A stretch of 30,949 bases of DNA. It comes from a virus. The stretch covers positions 1-30,949 of the IMG/VR virus record IMGVR_UViG_3300010157_004183. One strand, 5' to 3'. Both the position numbers and the translations under genes were made by a program. Under the pieces are notes generated by a model, which was not told where the DNA came from, searched no databases, and saw only the letters and a program-made list of their open reading frames with translations. Of the stretch, positions 1-9,357 are shown piece after piece (position 1 is the first letter of the stretch; each line of letters begins with the position of its first letter).

Positions 1-120
1 TCCTAATCAAACTCCTGTTAATCCTCAACAGTTAATTCTTCCTAATCAAACTCCTGTTAATCCTCAACAGTTAATTCTTCCTAATCAAACTCCTGTTAAT
101 CCTCAACAATTAATTCTTCC
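1..120 (+). repeat. 39-bp in-frame tandem repeat, about 3 copies, truncated by the window edge
   Basis: Units begin at 1, 40 and 79, and a partial unit follows at 118. They encode the 13-residue unit PNQTPVNPQQLIL. The copies are almost identical, differing for example by one G/A change in the third. Near-identity at the DNA level suggests recent expansion by slippage or recombination. The array continues past the left edge, so the copy number is unknown. It is coding and has no spacers. Confidence 0.95.
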
Positions 121-3100
121 TAATAACCCACGCACAAAATCTGTTTCATATCCACAACTATATAAATTAGAATCTAATGAAACTAGCCCTTGGTTCAATA
201 ATTCTCCTCTTGAAGAAACAGATCCAAGTATTAATATTAATAGACGAAGATTACCACAAACGGCTATACATACAAAATTAATTCAAATAGAAAATGAGAT
301 TAATTCAGGACAACAATCGGATATAGAAAAAAAAGCGGCCAAAATTGAAAATAGATTACCGCCAACATCTTTAGAGTGGGGAATTTCTCAAAAACCAAAT
401 CTTTTTTCTGGTATTAGTGAGGCTTTTGGGGGCGGATTAAAAAATATACTTAGCATGGTTTCAGTAGTAGGGCTTTTGGAAGTTGGTTTTCAGGCTGTGG
501 CTTTTTCTATTCAGAATAGTGTTTTTGCATTGGTTAATATGGCAAATGAAAGTTTGTCCATCGCTGAAAACTTGGAACGAGTAAAAATTAAACTGAATTT
601 TATTGAAGATAATGCAACTAAATCTAAAGATATTTTTAAATCTTTTGCTGAACAATCCAAAACTTTAGGAACTAATCTAGAAATAACCACTAGTCAATAT
701 ATTGATTTAAAACAAGCAACAACAGGAACTATTCTAGAACCTCAAAGTAAAAAAATAATAGACCAATTTCAGCAAAGTTTTACCGCACAACAATTAGATC
801 AATCATCTAGGAATCAAGCAATTGGTGTTATTACAGATATAGCGTCCGGTACACCGATAACACCTGAAAAATTAACTCGTACTTTTTCGCAAGCTTTACC
901 CGGTGGATTAGAAATAGCTGCTAGAAGCCAAGGGTTAAGTCAAGATCAATTTCTCCAATTAGCTCAGCAAGGTGGATTAAACAGAGAAACATTTTTACCT
1001 AGATTGGCACAAGAGGCGCAAATTGAATCTCAAGGTAAACTAGAAGACGCTTTAAATTCACCTTTAGTAAAAATAGATCAGTTTTCAGCAAGAATTAAAG
1101 AATTACAAGATAATTTAGGACAAGGTACTTTAAGTGCTATTGGTAATTTACTTACTCCTCTCAATGCTTTATTTGATATTTTTGCTAAAAACAGTACAAT
1201 TATCACAGCATTTTCTTTGGTAATTGGAAATCAGTTACTTTCGCCTTTTGTTACAGTTATAAATTTAGCAAAAGGGCTTACAAGCGCAGTTTTTGGTTTA
1301 TTTATGCAATTAGGTATGACACCTGGTGAAGCTATATTTAATGGATTAAAAACTGGATTAAGAGTATTAGGTACTGAAGTAATCAAACTTGGTGTTAGCT
1401 TTGCTGCTTTCTATGCCGCAATTAAAGCTTTTGAGTTAGGAAAACAGTTCTTCTTTGACCAAGATGAGGACATCAAAAAAGAACGGGATAAAGCAGAAAA
1501 TAGGCTAAAAACAGTCGGTCAAACTCCGGAAGATAAATCTAAAGTTTTTAATATTGAAAATTATAAGCCTACAACTACTGGAGATTTTTGGGGTGATTTT
1601 AATAAAAATGTTGCTGATATTCAAGAACAATTAAAAAACAATCCTAATGTTACCGGACTAGATAAAATTAAATCAGCGTTTACTGTAGCATCTCAATTTT
1701 ATTCACTTCCTGAACAAGAACGCAATTCAGCTAATGTAAGTAAAACAATACAAGCTGATATTAATTATGCAAATAGTCAAGAAATTAAACAATATAGTAA
1801 TCCTGAGTTTAATAAACAAGTTCAACAAGAAATAGGAAACTATAGATCTCAGGAAAGACATTTATTAAGAGAAATTGAATATAAAGAAGAAACGGGACAA
1901 GATGCAACTAAAGATAAAGCTAAGTATAATCAAATTCAAGAAAAAGAACAATCTGTAATAACAACTAAATTCCCGCAATTAGCTAATCTTCAAGCAGCTA
2001 AAGATTCTTTAGAAAAAACAACTATCCCAGATATTATTAAAGGTAGCGATACTGAAGCTATTAAAAATGAAAAATTAACACAAGCTTATAAAGCTTTAGC
2101 TGGCATCAATACAGCTATAGACCAAATTAATCCTATAATCAATCAAACGGGGACTGCGTGGTTAGCATTAAATCGAAAAATATTTGATATTAGCCAAACA
2201 TTTGCAAATTTAGACTATAAACTTCAAAATGAAACAGCTTTAGCTCATATTGATATATTAGGTAATCAAATTCAAGGACAATACGGACAACAAGGCGCAC
2301 AATTATCTCAATTTCAATTAGATAATAATATAGGAAAAGAAAAAGAACAAACTTATAAAACTACTTTAAAAATAGAATATGCTGAATTGAGGAAAAATCT
2401 AGAAGCACAAGCTTCAGGTAGTTCGATGAGTAATGCCCAAGAATTTGCAAAACCTAATAGTTTAGGGAAAAATGTTATTAAATCAATTCAATCGGGTGAT
2501 TTGTCTCCTCAATCAATTCAAGCTTTTATAGAAAAATACCAAGGAAAAACTACATTTTCACCTGACCAATTAGGTATTTTAAAATACGCTAAACAAGTAG
2601 CTGAAGACCAACAAAAATATTTAGATATTCTTCAGGGGAATAAACAAACTGAATTAAATCTTATACAAGTTCAAATTGCTATTACCCAAGCAGCTAAACT
2701 TCGTCTCAATTCTTTAGTTCAATCTCTAGCGGATTTCAAAAACACTCAAGCTGATATTGCAAAAAATCAAGCTGTAGTCTCGCTTAATCGTCTTCAAGCT
2801 TCAGGAAGTATTGGTAGTTTAGCAGCACAAGGTCAAACGGCACAGATTAATGTATCTGACAGCAGCGCTAGATTTGCAGCCGCCAATGACCAATTAAAAG
2901 GACTTCTAGACAATCTTGATAAATATGATGCTAAAACTATTAGTCAGTTCAAGGATATTTTAGGCGTATCTCAAAATATTGATTTAAAAAACTATTTACA
3001 AAAAACATCAGCTAATTCCATAGAAGCTAGATTTGCTAACCCAACACCTGAACAAGCAGGATTAATAGAAACTGGCAATCCTAATTTAATTCCTTTAAAA

Positions 3101-6100
3101 GAGACGGGAAAAGAAATTGCTAATACGGCTCAACAATCTAGACAAAGCAACGAGGGACAATCTGCGGCACTAAAAGAATGGCAAGATTTTCAAGTCTCAC
3201 TACAAGATTCTTTAGTCAGTTTGGCAAAAAACATTAGAGGGTTAAATGAATCTTTTGCTGATATGGGTCGCACTCTTAATAAGCAATTATTGGATGCTCA
3301 GAACGCTTTAAAAGAGGCTCAAGCCAATCTTTCAGCTAATCAATTTAAAGTCGATGTTCAAGGCATTTTAACACCCGGTCATAGTGGTTTCTTTAGGGAA
3401 TTAGAAGGTATCATCAATGATTATGTAAGCCAAATTAACCAGATTAATTCTCAGTCTAATCGGACACAATCGGACAGATTATCGGTTCAAGACCAAACCA
3501 TACAACTAACTAGAGAGATTAGAAACCTAGAAGAACAAAGAGTAGAAGCTAGTCGTGAGATGGCTAAATCTCTTTTAGGAACTGCTAGTTTAATAAATGG
3601 TCAATCTGATTTACAAGTTAAAACTTGGGAAGCAATTACTAGTAAAATTGGTTCAGCAGGAATATACGCTGGTAAAATTGCTGATATTTTTGCAGGGATT
3701 TTAGGGAAGTTTCAAGGTAAAAAAGAACCGACTAATCAAGAATTGAGCGGGTTAGCACCTAATCAAAAAGGACAAATCTCTACAGGTAATATATCACCTT
3801 TATCTGTGCCTAGTAACGCAAGTAATCCACCTATTTCTTCATCTAAAACTAATGGGATTCCACCTGAAATTCGTGCTTTTGAAGAGATAATTGGGTTTGC
3901 TGAGACTAGGGATTATAAAGATCCCTATAAAGCTGGACCTGCTTTTATGCCCCAATATAAATTGAACTTAAATCAATTTCCCACGGATTTAAAATCAAAT
4001 TGGAATTATGGCAGATACCAAAATGATAATGAAGATGCTCAATATTACGGGTTTAAAAAGAAATATAAAGACCTTTCTCCAGCTAATCAGGATAAAATGA
4101 CTGCTGATATCCTATCTGATGAGCAGAGATTCCCAGGTGGTTTAGAAGCTATTAAAAAAGCTTTTAGCACTCGTAAACTTGAAGATTTACAGAAAGCTTT
4201 TGATATCTACAATAAGTTTTGGGTAAGTCTTCCGGGTGGATCTCAAAATGGTAATGGTCAAAATATTGAGGCTAATCTTCCCAATCTAGCTAAAGTGGGA
4301 TATAGAGCAATTAATCAATTACAATCATCTCTCCCCGTTCCCGCTTTACCGCCAATTACACAACCAACATCCATTATTAATAAGCCTACAAAACCTATTG
4401 AACCAGATGAAGGTTTAGGTCAATTTAACGATAATAGACAGGGGCAAGTTCCCGTAACTCCTGTACAAACTGAAACTCAACAAATTATTTTTACACAACC
4501 TGCATTACCGATTGAGCAATTTAATCAACCTTTTAACCTGCCTGCTATTCCTTCACAAACTAGCGTATCTCCCACTATTACTTCTTCAGAATTTAGCGAT
4601 AAAGTTCAAAAAATAGAATCTTTAAACTATCAACGAAATGATGTAGAAAAGAAAAATATTGTTGTACAAACTAATTTGGCTGGTCAAGATGCTTCTAATA
4701 AATTAGAAAATCAGCGACTTGATACACTTCAAAAAATCAGAGAAAATCAACGCCAATATTTAGATATTGCTAGTAGAAGCGTTAATGAACTTCAAAATAT
4801 TTTAGATAAAGCCAAAGGATATCAAACTTACCAAGAGCAGATTAATCAAGCAGCTAGAGAAACTACTCAAGAATACAAAGCACAAAAAGAATCTATAGAA
4901 GATAATATCACTCAATTTGAAAGAATGCGTGATTCAAGTACTGAAAATATTAAAACAATACAACAACAAATAGATTTATTAACAAAGCAAGGAAAACCAA
5001 TACCTATAGAATTAACTACTGATATTAAAACAGGTCAAGAACTCAATAAACAAATTGACCAATTAATAGGAAAAGATGGAAACTCAGGTTTATTACAACA
5101 AAGATTAGGTGCAGTTCAACAAGCTGAACCTATTGCAAGACAATCTACACAATCTCAAGAAACTTTAAATAAAGCTATTCAAGCACAACAAGAACTTACT
5201 AAAATTAGATCTGATTTTGTACAAGCCAAAATTGAAAACGGTGATGATCCTTTAGGTGCATTAGGACAAGAAGCGGCAATTCTGCAAGCTAAATTAGATA
5301 ATCTTGCTCGCACTAAAGATGCTGAAGAAATGATCCGAGGACTTGGTGGTGAAGCGGTTTTAGGTGCAGCTAAAGTAAAAGAACTACGTGATACAGTAGA
5401 CCAAACTAACCAATTAAAATTGGAACAAGCTCAGAGAAACGGTAATAAATTTGAGGCTAATTTCCAATCAGGCTTTGAGCAGTTATTTAATGGCAGTACA
5501 ACTCTGTTTGGTCGTGGTGGTGGCAAAAGAGAACTAGAACTATTGTCTGAATCAGTAAAAACTATGTTTTCAGGACTTACCGAACAGGCTAGTAAGGCTG
5601 CTTCTAAATTTATCACTTCATTAATATTTGGAAATCAAGGTACAGGTGGATCGCCTATAGATGCAATAGGAGGGATTAATGTTCGTCAAGCAATTAGTGG
5701 TAATGCCGAACCAATTAACAAGATTGCTCCTCAAAATTTATCTAATAATCCTTTAGGTTTAACTAGTTCTCTACAAGGTATTGATTTTAGTAATGTTAAT
5801 GATTTAACTACAAATCTTACTAATCTTTCTGTTCTTGACTTTACTAATGCCAATAGTTTTGTAGATACTTTATTAGGAGTCGGGAACACAACAAGCCCCA
5901 CTGGAAAACAACCTCAAAATCAAGATATTCTTAGCAATTGGTTAGGGATTAATAATCAAACTTCTTCTGCCCAAACAAATGGAACCGGCAATCCTAACGA
6001 AAATCCTATACAGGCTGCCATGGTGGCGCTTACTGGTAATAAAGATTTTTCTAATACCAATCCTATTTCTGCTGCTTTGGCTGCTTTGGGCAATAATTCA

Positions 6101-7846
6101 GGGAGTCAAACATCTAATAATCCCCTTACACAAGCCATAAATCAGATATCAGGAAATTTAACACCTAAGCCTATTAATTTAGCTCAAAATGCAACAGATA
6201 ACACATTATCTAGTTCAATGTCTGGTCTTAATCAACAGGTAGTAGCTTTAACCCAATCTTTTGCTAATCTCAATGCTCAAGTTTCAACTAATGGAAATGT
6301 ACAACCAAGCAATCAAGCACTTACATTTGGTAATAATAACAATACACCATCAATTAATTTTGGTAGTAATAAAAATAGCAGTTATACTAATCCGATTAAT
6401 AATGACCTGCGAGACCTCAGTTTTACAAAACCCAGATCGCCTTTAAATTTTGGCGGATCTGCAACATCAAGAAGTGCAAGTTCCCCACTATCTTCTTTAA
6501 AAAATCTTTTACCAAAATCACAGCCTTCAGATTATTTAGGAATACCCGGACTACAGATAAATAATGGATTATTCCAGATAGCTGATACCGGTTTATTATC
6601 TAGTACTGCTAGTTTAGGAAGCAATATAGGAATTGCAGGGGCTAATGCTTTAGATGCTGCAGCAGGATTAATAGATTCAGCAGGTGCAGCGGCTGGCAGT
6701 TTGTTAGGTGGAGCTTTTGATGTCGGATCTTCTGCTGCTAGTGACGCTGGTTTAATTTTCAGTGATTTTATATTTAATAAAGGTGGTTTAGTTCCTAATT
6801 ATGCAGGAGGTGGTCAAGTTGATTATTCTGCATTGGGTGCCCAAGCGGCGGCGGCACTCAATCGGGAACAATCTGCTAGTGGCAAAACGCCTGTTTTAGC
6901 TGCTCTTACACCGGGTGAATATGTAGTTCCTTTACATGAAGTACCTGCATATCTTAAAGCAAAAGAGTCGGGAGTATTGCAAGCAGGTAATTACTTTGAT
7001 GGTGGTAAAGTACAGCAAGAAGTTGCAAATTTTGATAAAGGAGGATTAGTAGGCACTAAACCAACCAGTATGATTAAAACTCACAATTACTTTACAGGTG
7101 GTAAATTACAACATGAAATAGAGAATTTTAATACAGGAGGATTAGTAGGCACTAAACCAGCCAGTATGATTAAAACTCACAATTACTTTGATGGTGGTAA
7201 AGAACATCAAGAAGTTGCAAATTTTGATAAAGGGGGAATAGTAGGCACTAAACCAACCAGTATGATTAAAACTCACAATTACTTTACAGGTGGTAAAGTA
7301 CAACATGAAATAGAGAATTTTAATACAGGAGGATTAGTTAACTATAAAACCCAAAATTACGAGACAGGGGGATATGTCAAAAATGTTGAAAATTTTGTCA
7401 AAGGTGGCACTATTTCATCTGAAAGTTCTTATATCCAAGAAGGTCATAAAAAGTCTGTTGAAAATCATTTTAAAGGCGGTGTAGTAGAAAATATTTTTAA
7501 TTATGCCGATGGTGGTGTAATCAGAAATATACATAATTCTCCTAATGTATCTAGTGCGATGAATATCAATACTTTAGGAGTTAATCCAATACAATTAAAA
7601 CCTTACTTACAAACACAGCCTTTAAATAATATCAGTGTAAGAAACTATAGTTCAGGTGGTTATGTAAACCCAACTATTTATAGCCCTAGTCAAGTTCGCA
7701 CATCTGATGGACAAAACAGTACAGTAGTAAATAATAATTGGAATGTGAACTATACACCAAATTCTCAAGATTCCCTTAGTGATTCTCAAATCAAAGCAAG
7801 GAATCAAGCACAGATGCAGAGAAGTATTCACAGGTTTGGTGTATGA
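2..7846 (+). CDS. Phage tail tape measure protein with embedded GH104-like lytic domain (5' end outside window)
   Basis: The frame is open from base 2 with no stop, so the gene starts upstream of the window; the ATG at 455 is internal. At least 2614 residues are visible. The product should set tail length and leave the tail tip during DNA injection. Its first 50 residues are a Pro/Gln repeat. A hydrophobic stretch lies near residues 400-480, followed by long Gln/Asn-rich coiled-coil-like segments. Around residues 1285-1415 there is a domain with FAET (E1301), YGRYQ, LSPANQD and WVSLPGG, the pattern of GH104/lambda R-type lytic transglycosylases. The C-terminus has the usual tape-measure signature (KGGLVPNYAGGG, then LTPGEYVVPLHE) and a 32-residue Gly-rich repeat. 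It stands alone on the plus strand, opposite to the tail-tip operon, and ends in a terminator. Tape-measure identity is strong; the enzymatic assignment is from motif memory. Confidence 0.88.
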   Translation, partial: PNQTPVNPQQLILPNQTPVNPQQLILPNQTPVNPQQLILPNNPRTKSVSYPQLYKLESNETSPWFNNSPLEETDPSININRRRLPQTAIHTKLIQIENEINSGQQSDIEKKAAKIENRLPPTSLEWGISQKPNLFSGISEAFGGGLKNILSMVSVVGLLEVGFQAVAFSIQNSVFALVNMANESLSIAENLERVKIKLNFIEDNATKSKDIFKSFAEQSKTLGTNLEITTSQYIDLKQATTGTILEPQSKKIIDQFQQSFTAQQLDQSSRNQAIGVITDIASGTPITPEKLTRTFSQALPGGLEIAARSQGLSQDQFLQLAQQGGLNRETFLPRLAQEAQIESQGKLEDALNSPLVKIDQFSARIKELQDNLGQGTLSAIGNLLTPLNALFDIFAKNSTIITAFSLVIGNQLLSPFVTVINLAKGLTSAVFGLFMQLGMTPGEAIFNGLKTGLRVLGTEVIKLGVSFAAFYAAIKAFELGKQFFFDQDEDIKKERDKAENRLKTVGQTPEDKSKVFNIENYKPTTTGDFWGDFNKNVADIQEQLKNNPNVTGLDKIKSAFTVASQFYSLPEQERNSANVSKTIQADINYANSQEIKQYSNPEFNKQVQQEIGNYRSQERHLLREIEYKEETGQDATKDKAKYNQIQEKEQSVITTKFPQLANLQAAKDSLEKTTIPDIIKGSDTEAIKNEKLTQAYKALAGINTAIDQINPIINQTGTAWLALNRKIFDISQTFANLDYKLQNETALAHIDILGNQIQGQYGQQGAQLSQFQLDNNIGKEKEQTYKTTLKIEYAELRKNLEAQASGSSMSNAQEFAKPNSLGKNVIKSIQSGDLSPQSIQAFIEKYQGKTTFSPDQLGILKYAKQVAEDQQKYLDILQGNKQTELNLIQVQIAITQAAKLRLNSLVQSLADFKNTQADIAKNQAVVSLNRLQASGSIGSLAAQGQTAQINVSDSSARFAAANDQLKGLLDNLDKYDAKTISQFKDILGVSQNIDLKNYLQKTSANSIEARFANPTPEQAGLIETGNPNLIPLKETGKEIANTAQQSRQSNEGQSAALKEWQDFQVSLQDSLVSLAKNIRGLNESFADMGRTLNKQLLDAQNALKEAQANLSANQFKVDVQGILTPGHSGFFRELEGIINDYVSQINQINSQSNRTQSDRLSVQDQTIQLTREIRNLEEQRVEASREMAKSLLGTASLINGQSDLQVKTWEAITSKIGSAGIYAGKIADIFAGILGKFQGKKEPTNQELSGLAPNQKGQISTGNISPLSVPSNASNPPISSSKTNGIPPEIRAFEEIIGFAETRDYKDPYKAGPAFMPQYKLNLNQFPTDLKSNWNYGRYQNDNEDAQYYGFKKKYKDLSPANQDKMTADILSDEQRFPGGLEAIKKAFSTRKLEDLQKAFDIYNKFWVSLPGGSQNGNGQNIEANLPNLAKVGYRAINQLQSSLPVPALPPITQPTSIINKPTKPIEPDEGLGQFNDNRQGQVPVTPVQTETQQIIFTQPALPIEQFNQPFNLPAIPSQTSVSPTITSSEFSDKVQKIESLNYQRNDVEKKNIVVQTNLAGQDASNKLENQRLDTLQKIRENQRQYLDIASRSVNELQNILDKAKGYQTYQEQINQAARETTQEYKAQKESIEDNITQFERMRDSSTENIKTIQQQIDLLTKQGKPIPIELTTDIKTGQELNKQIDQLIGKDGNSGLLQQRLGAVQQAEPIARQSTQSQETLNKAIQAQQELTKIRSDFVQAKIENGDDPLGALGQEAAILQAKLDNLARTKDAEEMIRGLGGEAVLGAAKVKELRDTVDQTNQLKLEQAQRNGNKFEANFQSGFEQLFNGSTTLFGRGGGKRELELLSESVKTMFSGLTEQASKAASKFITSLIFGNQGTGGSPIDAIGGINVRQAISGNAEPINKIAPQNLSNNPLGLTSSLQGIDFSNVNDLTTNLTNLSVLDFTNANSFVDTLLGVGNTTSPTGKQPQNQDILSNWLGINNQTSSAQTNGTGNPNENPIQAAMVALTGNKDFSNTNPISAALAALGNNSGSQTSNNPLTQAINQISGNLTPKPINLAQNATDNTLSSSMSGLNQQVVALTQSFANLNAQVSTNGNVQPSNQALTFGNNNNTPSINFGSNKNSSYTNPINNDLRDLSFTKPRSPLNFGGSATSRSASSPLSSLKNLLPKSQPSDYLGIPGLQINNGLFQIADTGLLSSTASLGSNIGIAGANALDAAAGLIDSAGAAAGSLLGGAFDVGSSAASDAGLIFSDFIFNKGGLVPNYAGGGQVDYSALGAQAAAALNREQSASGKTPVLAALTPGEYVVPLHEVPAYLKAKESGVLQAGNYFDGGKVQQEVANFDKGGLVGTKPTSMIKTHNYFTGGKLQHEIENFNTGGLVGTKPASMIKTHNYFDGGKEHQEVANFDKGGIVGTKPTSMIKTHNYFTGGKVQHEIENFNTGGLVNYKTQNYETGGYVKNVENFVKGGTISSESSYIQEGHKKSVENHFKGGVVENIFNYADGGVIRNIHNSPNVSSAMNINTLGVNPIQLKPYLQTQPLNNISVRNYSSGGYVNPTIYSPSQVRTSDGQNSTVVNNNWNVNYTPNSQDSLSDSQIKARNQAQMQRSIHRFGV
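6989..7345 (+). repeat. 96-bp in-frame tandem repeat in the tape measure C-terminus
   Basis: The segment beginning GGATTAGTAGG (or a close variant) recurs at 7043, 7139, 7235 and 7331, exactly 96 bp apart, so each unit encodes 32 residues. Units alternate between two forms: FDGGK followed by QEVANFDKGG, and FTGGK followed by QHEIENFNTGG. This gives a 192-bp higher-order repeat. Each unit carries GTKP(T/A)SMIKTHNYF. Degenerate copies continue to about 7540 (ENFVKGG, NHFKGG, NYADGG). Confidence 0.95.
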
Positions 7847-7850
7847 TGAA

Positions 7851-7884
7851 AAAACTCTTAACCTATCAAGATTAAGAGTTTTTA
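7851..7884 (+). terminator. Intrinsic terminator after the tape measure gene
   Basis: An 11-bp perfect stem, AAAACTCTTAA (7851-7861) with TTAAGAGTTTT (7872-7882), starts 4 bp after the TGA stop at 7844-7846 and ends in a T run. The A run on the left arm could let it also work for the converging minus-strand transcript. Confidence 0.85.
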
Positions 7885-7905
7885 AAATTATTTATTGTTT
7901 GTTCT

Positions 7906-8196
7906 TTAGTCACTGTTAATCAATTTTTTTAAATCAACAATAAGTTTTTTGTAAACATCTATTGTTGATTTTATTTCTTTTATTTGTTTAGTGTCTTTCA
8001 TTGTTTTTGTTGTCAAAAGAGATGAAAATGAAAGTTTTTGTTTGTTTTTATCTGGTAAATTTACTGCAGATTCTACTTTGACATTTTCAAAAAAATCTAT
8101 TGTTTGTTCTATGGTTTTTAAATCATTTTCATAAATATTAACAAGTTTTTGATATTTATAAATTAAATTTTATATTTGTTTTGTTTTTAAAGTCAT
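7906..8196 (-). pseudogene. Small hypothetical gene interrupted by an in-frame TAA at codon 9
   Basis: Reading from ATG at 8196 on the minus strand gives MTLKTKQI, then TAA (8170-8172). The same frame then stays open for 87 Lys-rich, helix-like residues to the TAA at 7906-7908. No ATG occurs early in the open part, so normal initiation downstream is unlikely. The long AT-rich open stretch and its amino-acid make-up resemble a small phage protein, so I read this as a gene recently disabled by a nonsense change. Alternatives are a sequencing error or a non-canonical start. No function can be assigned. Confidence 0.6.
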
Positions 8197-8221
8197 GTTG
8201 ATTGTCTCTTAAGTAAATTAA

Positions 8222-8247
8222 TTGGCAGTTTACCTTCCCTCTGCCAA
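8222..8247 (-). terminator. Probable terminator of the small minus-strand cluster
   Basis: A 7-bp stem, TTGGCAG (8222-8228) with CTGCCAA (8241-8247), has a 12-nt loop. On the minus strand it follows the stop of the 65-residue gene and is followed by TTAATTT, a weak T tract. Confidence 0.55.
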
Positions 8248-8255
8248 GGATAAAA

Positions 8256-8453
8256 TTAAGGAAGATTGGGGATTTTTTTAGACAACAATCTTAATACTAT
8301 GTCCCATTTTAGAAATACTATTTTAGATAAATCATAGTATTTCCACGCTATTTTAATTTCTCCTCTTTTTCGTGCAGCTAAAGCTGCCAATCTAAGCAGT
8401 TCAGTTTGTGCCCAATAGTCAATGTGTTTTTGTTCTAATTCTTGTTTATTCAT
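8256..8453 (-). CDS. Hypothetical protein (65 aa)
   Basis: The product is a small basic, helical-looking protein of unknown function. Its ATG at 8453 overlaps the TAA of the preceding gene in a TAATG arrangement, which indicates translational coupling inside the minus-strand cluster that carries the Rad52-like gene. No clear Shine-Dalgarno sequence precedes it, in keeping with coupling. I recognise no domain. It is the last gene before the hairpin at 8222-8247. Confidence 0.65.
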   Translation of the reverse strand: MNKQELEQKHIDYWAQTELLRLAALAARKRGEIKIAWKYYDLSKIVFLKWDIVLRLLSKKIPNLP

Positions 8454-8644
8454 TAGCTATTTAACAATTTGTGAAAATTTTTAAGACGCATATCTTGCAA
8501 ATCTTGGTAACGCAAGATCTGTATAAGTTGTTTTTTGGTTGCTGTATTTTTAACAGCAATTTCAGTTTCAGCAACTAATTTTAACAATTGTTTTTTGTTG
8601 TATTTGTCGTAATTATCAAAGTAGCCCATTTCTTGTTTGTTCAT
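8453..8644 (-). CDS. Small protein with SAP/HeH-like helical motif (63 aa)
   Basis: The frame is open from an ATG at 8668 inside the upstream gene, but the ATG at 8644 has an AAGGAG box about 8 nt ahead, so I take it as the start. The sequence NKKQLLKLVAE, then about ten residues, then ATKKQLIQIL resembles the two helices of SAP/HeH/Rho-N type nucleic-acid-binding motifs. That suggests DNA or RNA binding alongside the neighbouring annealing protein. The motif is short and the call is tentative. It is coupled to the next gene by TAATG. Confidence 0.6.
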   Translation of the reverse strand: MNKQEMGYFDNYDKYNKKQLLKLVAETEIAVKNTATKKQLIQILRYQDLQDMRLKNFHKLLNS

Positions 8645-8655
8645 TATTTTTCTCC

Positions 8656-9084
8656 TTATTTTTGCCAAAGTTGACGTGACAATCCAGCAAGCGCACAGGC
8701 TCTTCTTAATGCCATGGCAGAAGCATTACTAGCTGGATCACCATAGCCGCTACAAGCAAGTAACTCTTCACCTGTTGCACTGAAACTAACTAAACGGTCT
8801 TCTCCATAAAAGGTAAGCTCCCCAATTACGATAAGTCGGGCGTTTACTTTGCGAGTAATCGGCTCACGTGCTTCTGTAACTGTTTGAATTTGGCTTGTGG
8901 CTTGAGTCTCACGGACTTCTTTGATAGTCCATGCCCAGTTGCCCAGTCCTGCACGGGCATCTAACAAATCTGCATAATCTGCCCAAGAAATAAACTGAAT
9001 TTCTGTACCTCCTTGTTTACGAGTACTAATTAAACTTTTAGGAACAGGTTGACGTAACCGTGTAAGGATTTCCGCAATTTTCAT
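8656..9084 (-). CDS. Rad52/22-family single-strand annealing protein (142 aa)
   Basis: This is a likely phage recombination protein that anneals complementary single strands during replication or repair. The C-terminal block GYGDPASNASAMALRRACA (residues 113-131), followed by AGLSRQLW, is the hallmark of the Rad52/Rad22 core. FISWADYADLLDARAGLGNW near residues 31-50 and a central beta region (ARLIVIGELTFYG) fit the same fold. At 142 residues it is a minimal core without a C-terminal extension. Its ATG overlaps the stop of the upstream 81-residue gene (ATGA). No exonuclease or SSB gene is visible beside it, so partners may lie elsewhere in the genome. Confidence 0.82.
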   Translation of the reverse strand: MKIAEILTRLRQPVPKSLISTRKQGGTEIQFISWADYADLLDARAGLGNWAWTIKEVRETQATSQIQTVTEAREPITRKVNARLIVIGELTFYGEDRLVSFSATGEELLACSGYGDPASNASAMALRRACALAGLSRQLWQK

Positions 9085-9329
9085 TACATGGACTCCTGTG
9101 TAGCAAGTTGGTGTAAAACTTTTTGCTGTGCTTCATGAGCGAGAAGTTTGGCTTCTCTGAGCACAGCAAATTTTGATCGTACAAAAACTTTTTCGGAAGG
9201 CATACCGTTTTTATAAACAACGGTAATATTCCACCCTATCCGTGCTTTAGTTATTAGGACCACACCAAGTCCTAAATTTTGAACAATATCTGTTTCTGGA
9301 GCAAACAGAGTAGAATTAGAATCAGACAT
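9084..9329 (-). CDS. Hypothetical protein (81 aa), first gene of the Rad52-like operon
   Basis: This is the first gene of a four-gene minus-strand operon. It is preceded by a GAGGT ribosome site about 9 nt before ATG 9329, and its stop overlaps the start of the annealing-protein gene (ATGA). The protein reads as a short beta-rich N-terminal half (GLGVVLITKARIGWNITVVY) followed by an Ala/Lys-rich helix. I do not recognise a family. The tight coupling suggests a role in DNA metabolism, but this rests on context only. Confidence 0.7.
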   Translation of the reverse strand: MSDSNSTLFAPETDIVQNLGLGVVLITKARIGWNITVVYKNGMPSEKVFVRSKFAVLREAKLLAHEAQQKVLHQLATQESM

Positions 9330-9357
9330 TTAATTACCTCGCAGGTTTTAAGTGTTT

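Noticed and set aside
1-120. Possible CRISPR array from the 39-bp repeats
   Set aside because: The units are directly adjacent with no spacers and are in frame with the tape measure gene.
6989-7345. Possible CRISPR-like array from the 96-bp repeats
   Set aside because: Contiguous coding repeats without unique spacers.
7906-8196. Stop-codon reassignment to explain the in-frame TAA
   Set aside because: Neighbouring genes end at TAA with starts directly after it (for example 8453, 21514, 23385), so TAA works as stop here.
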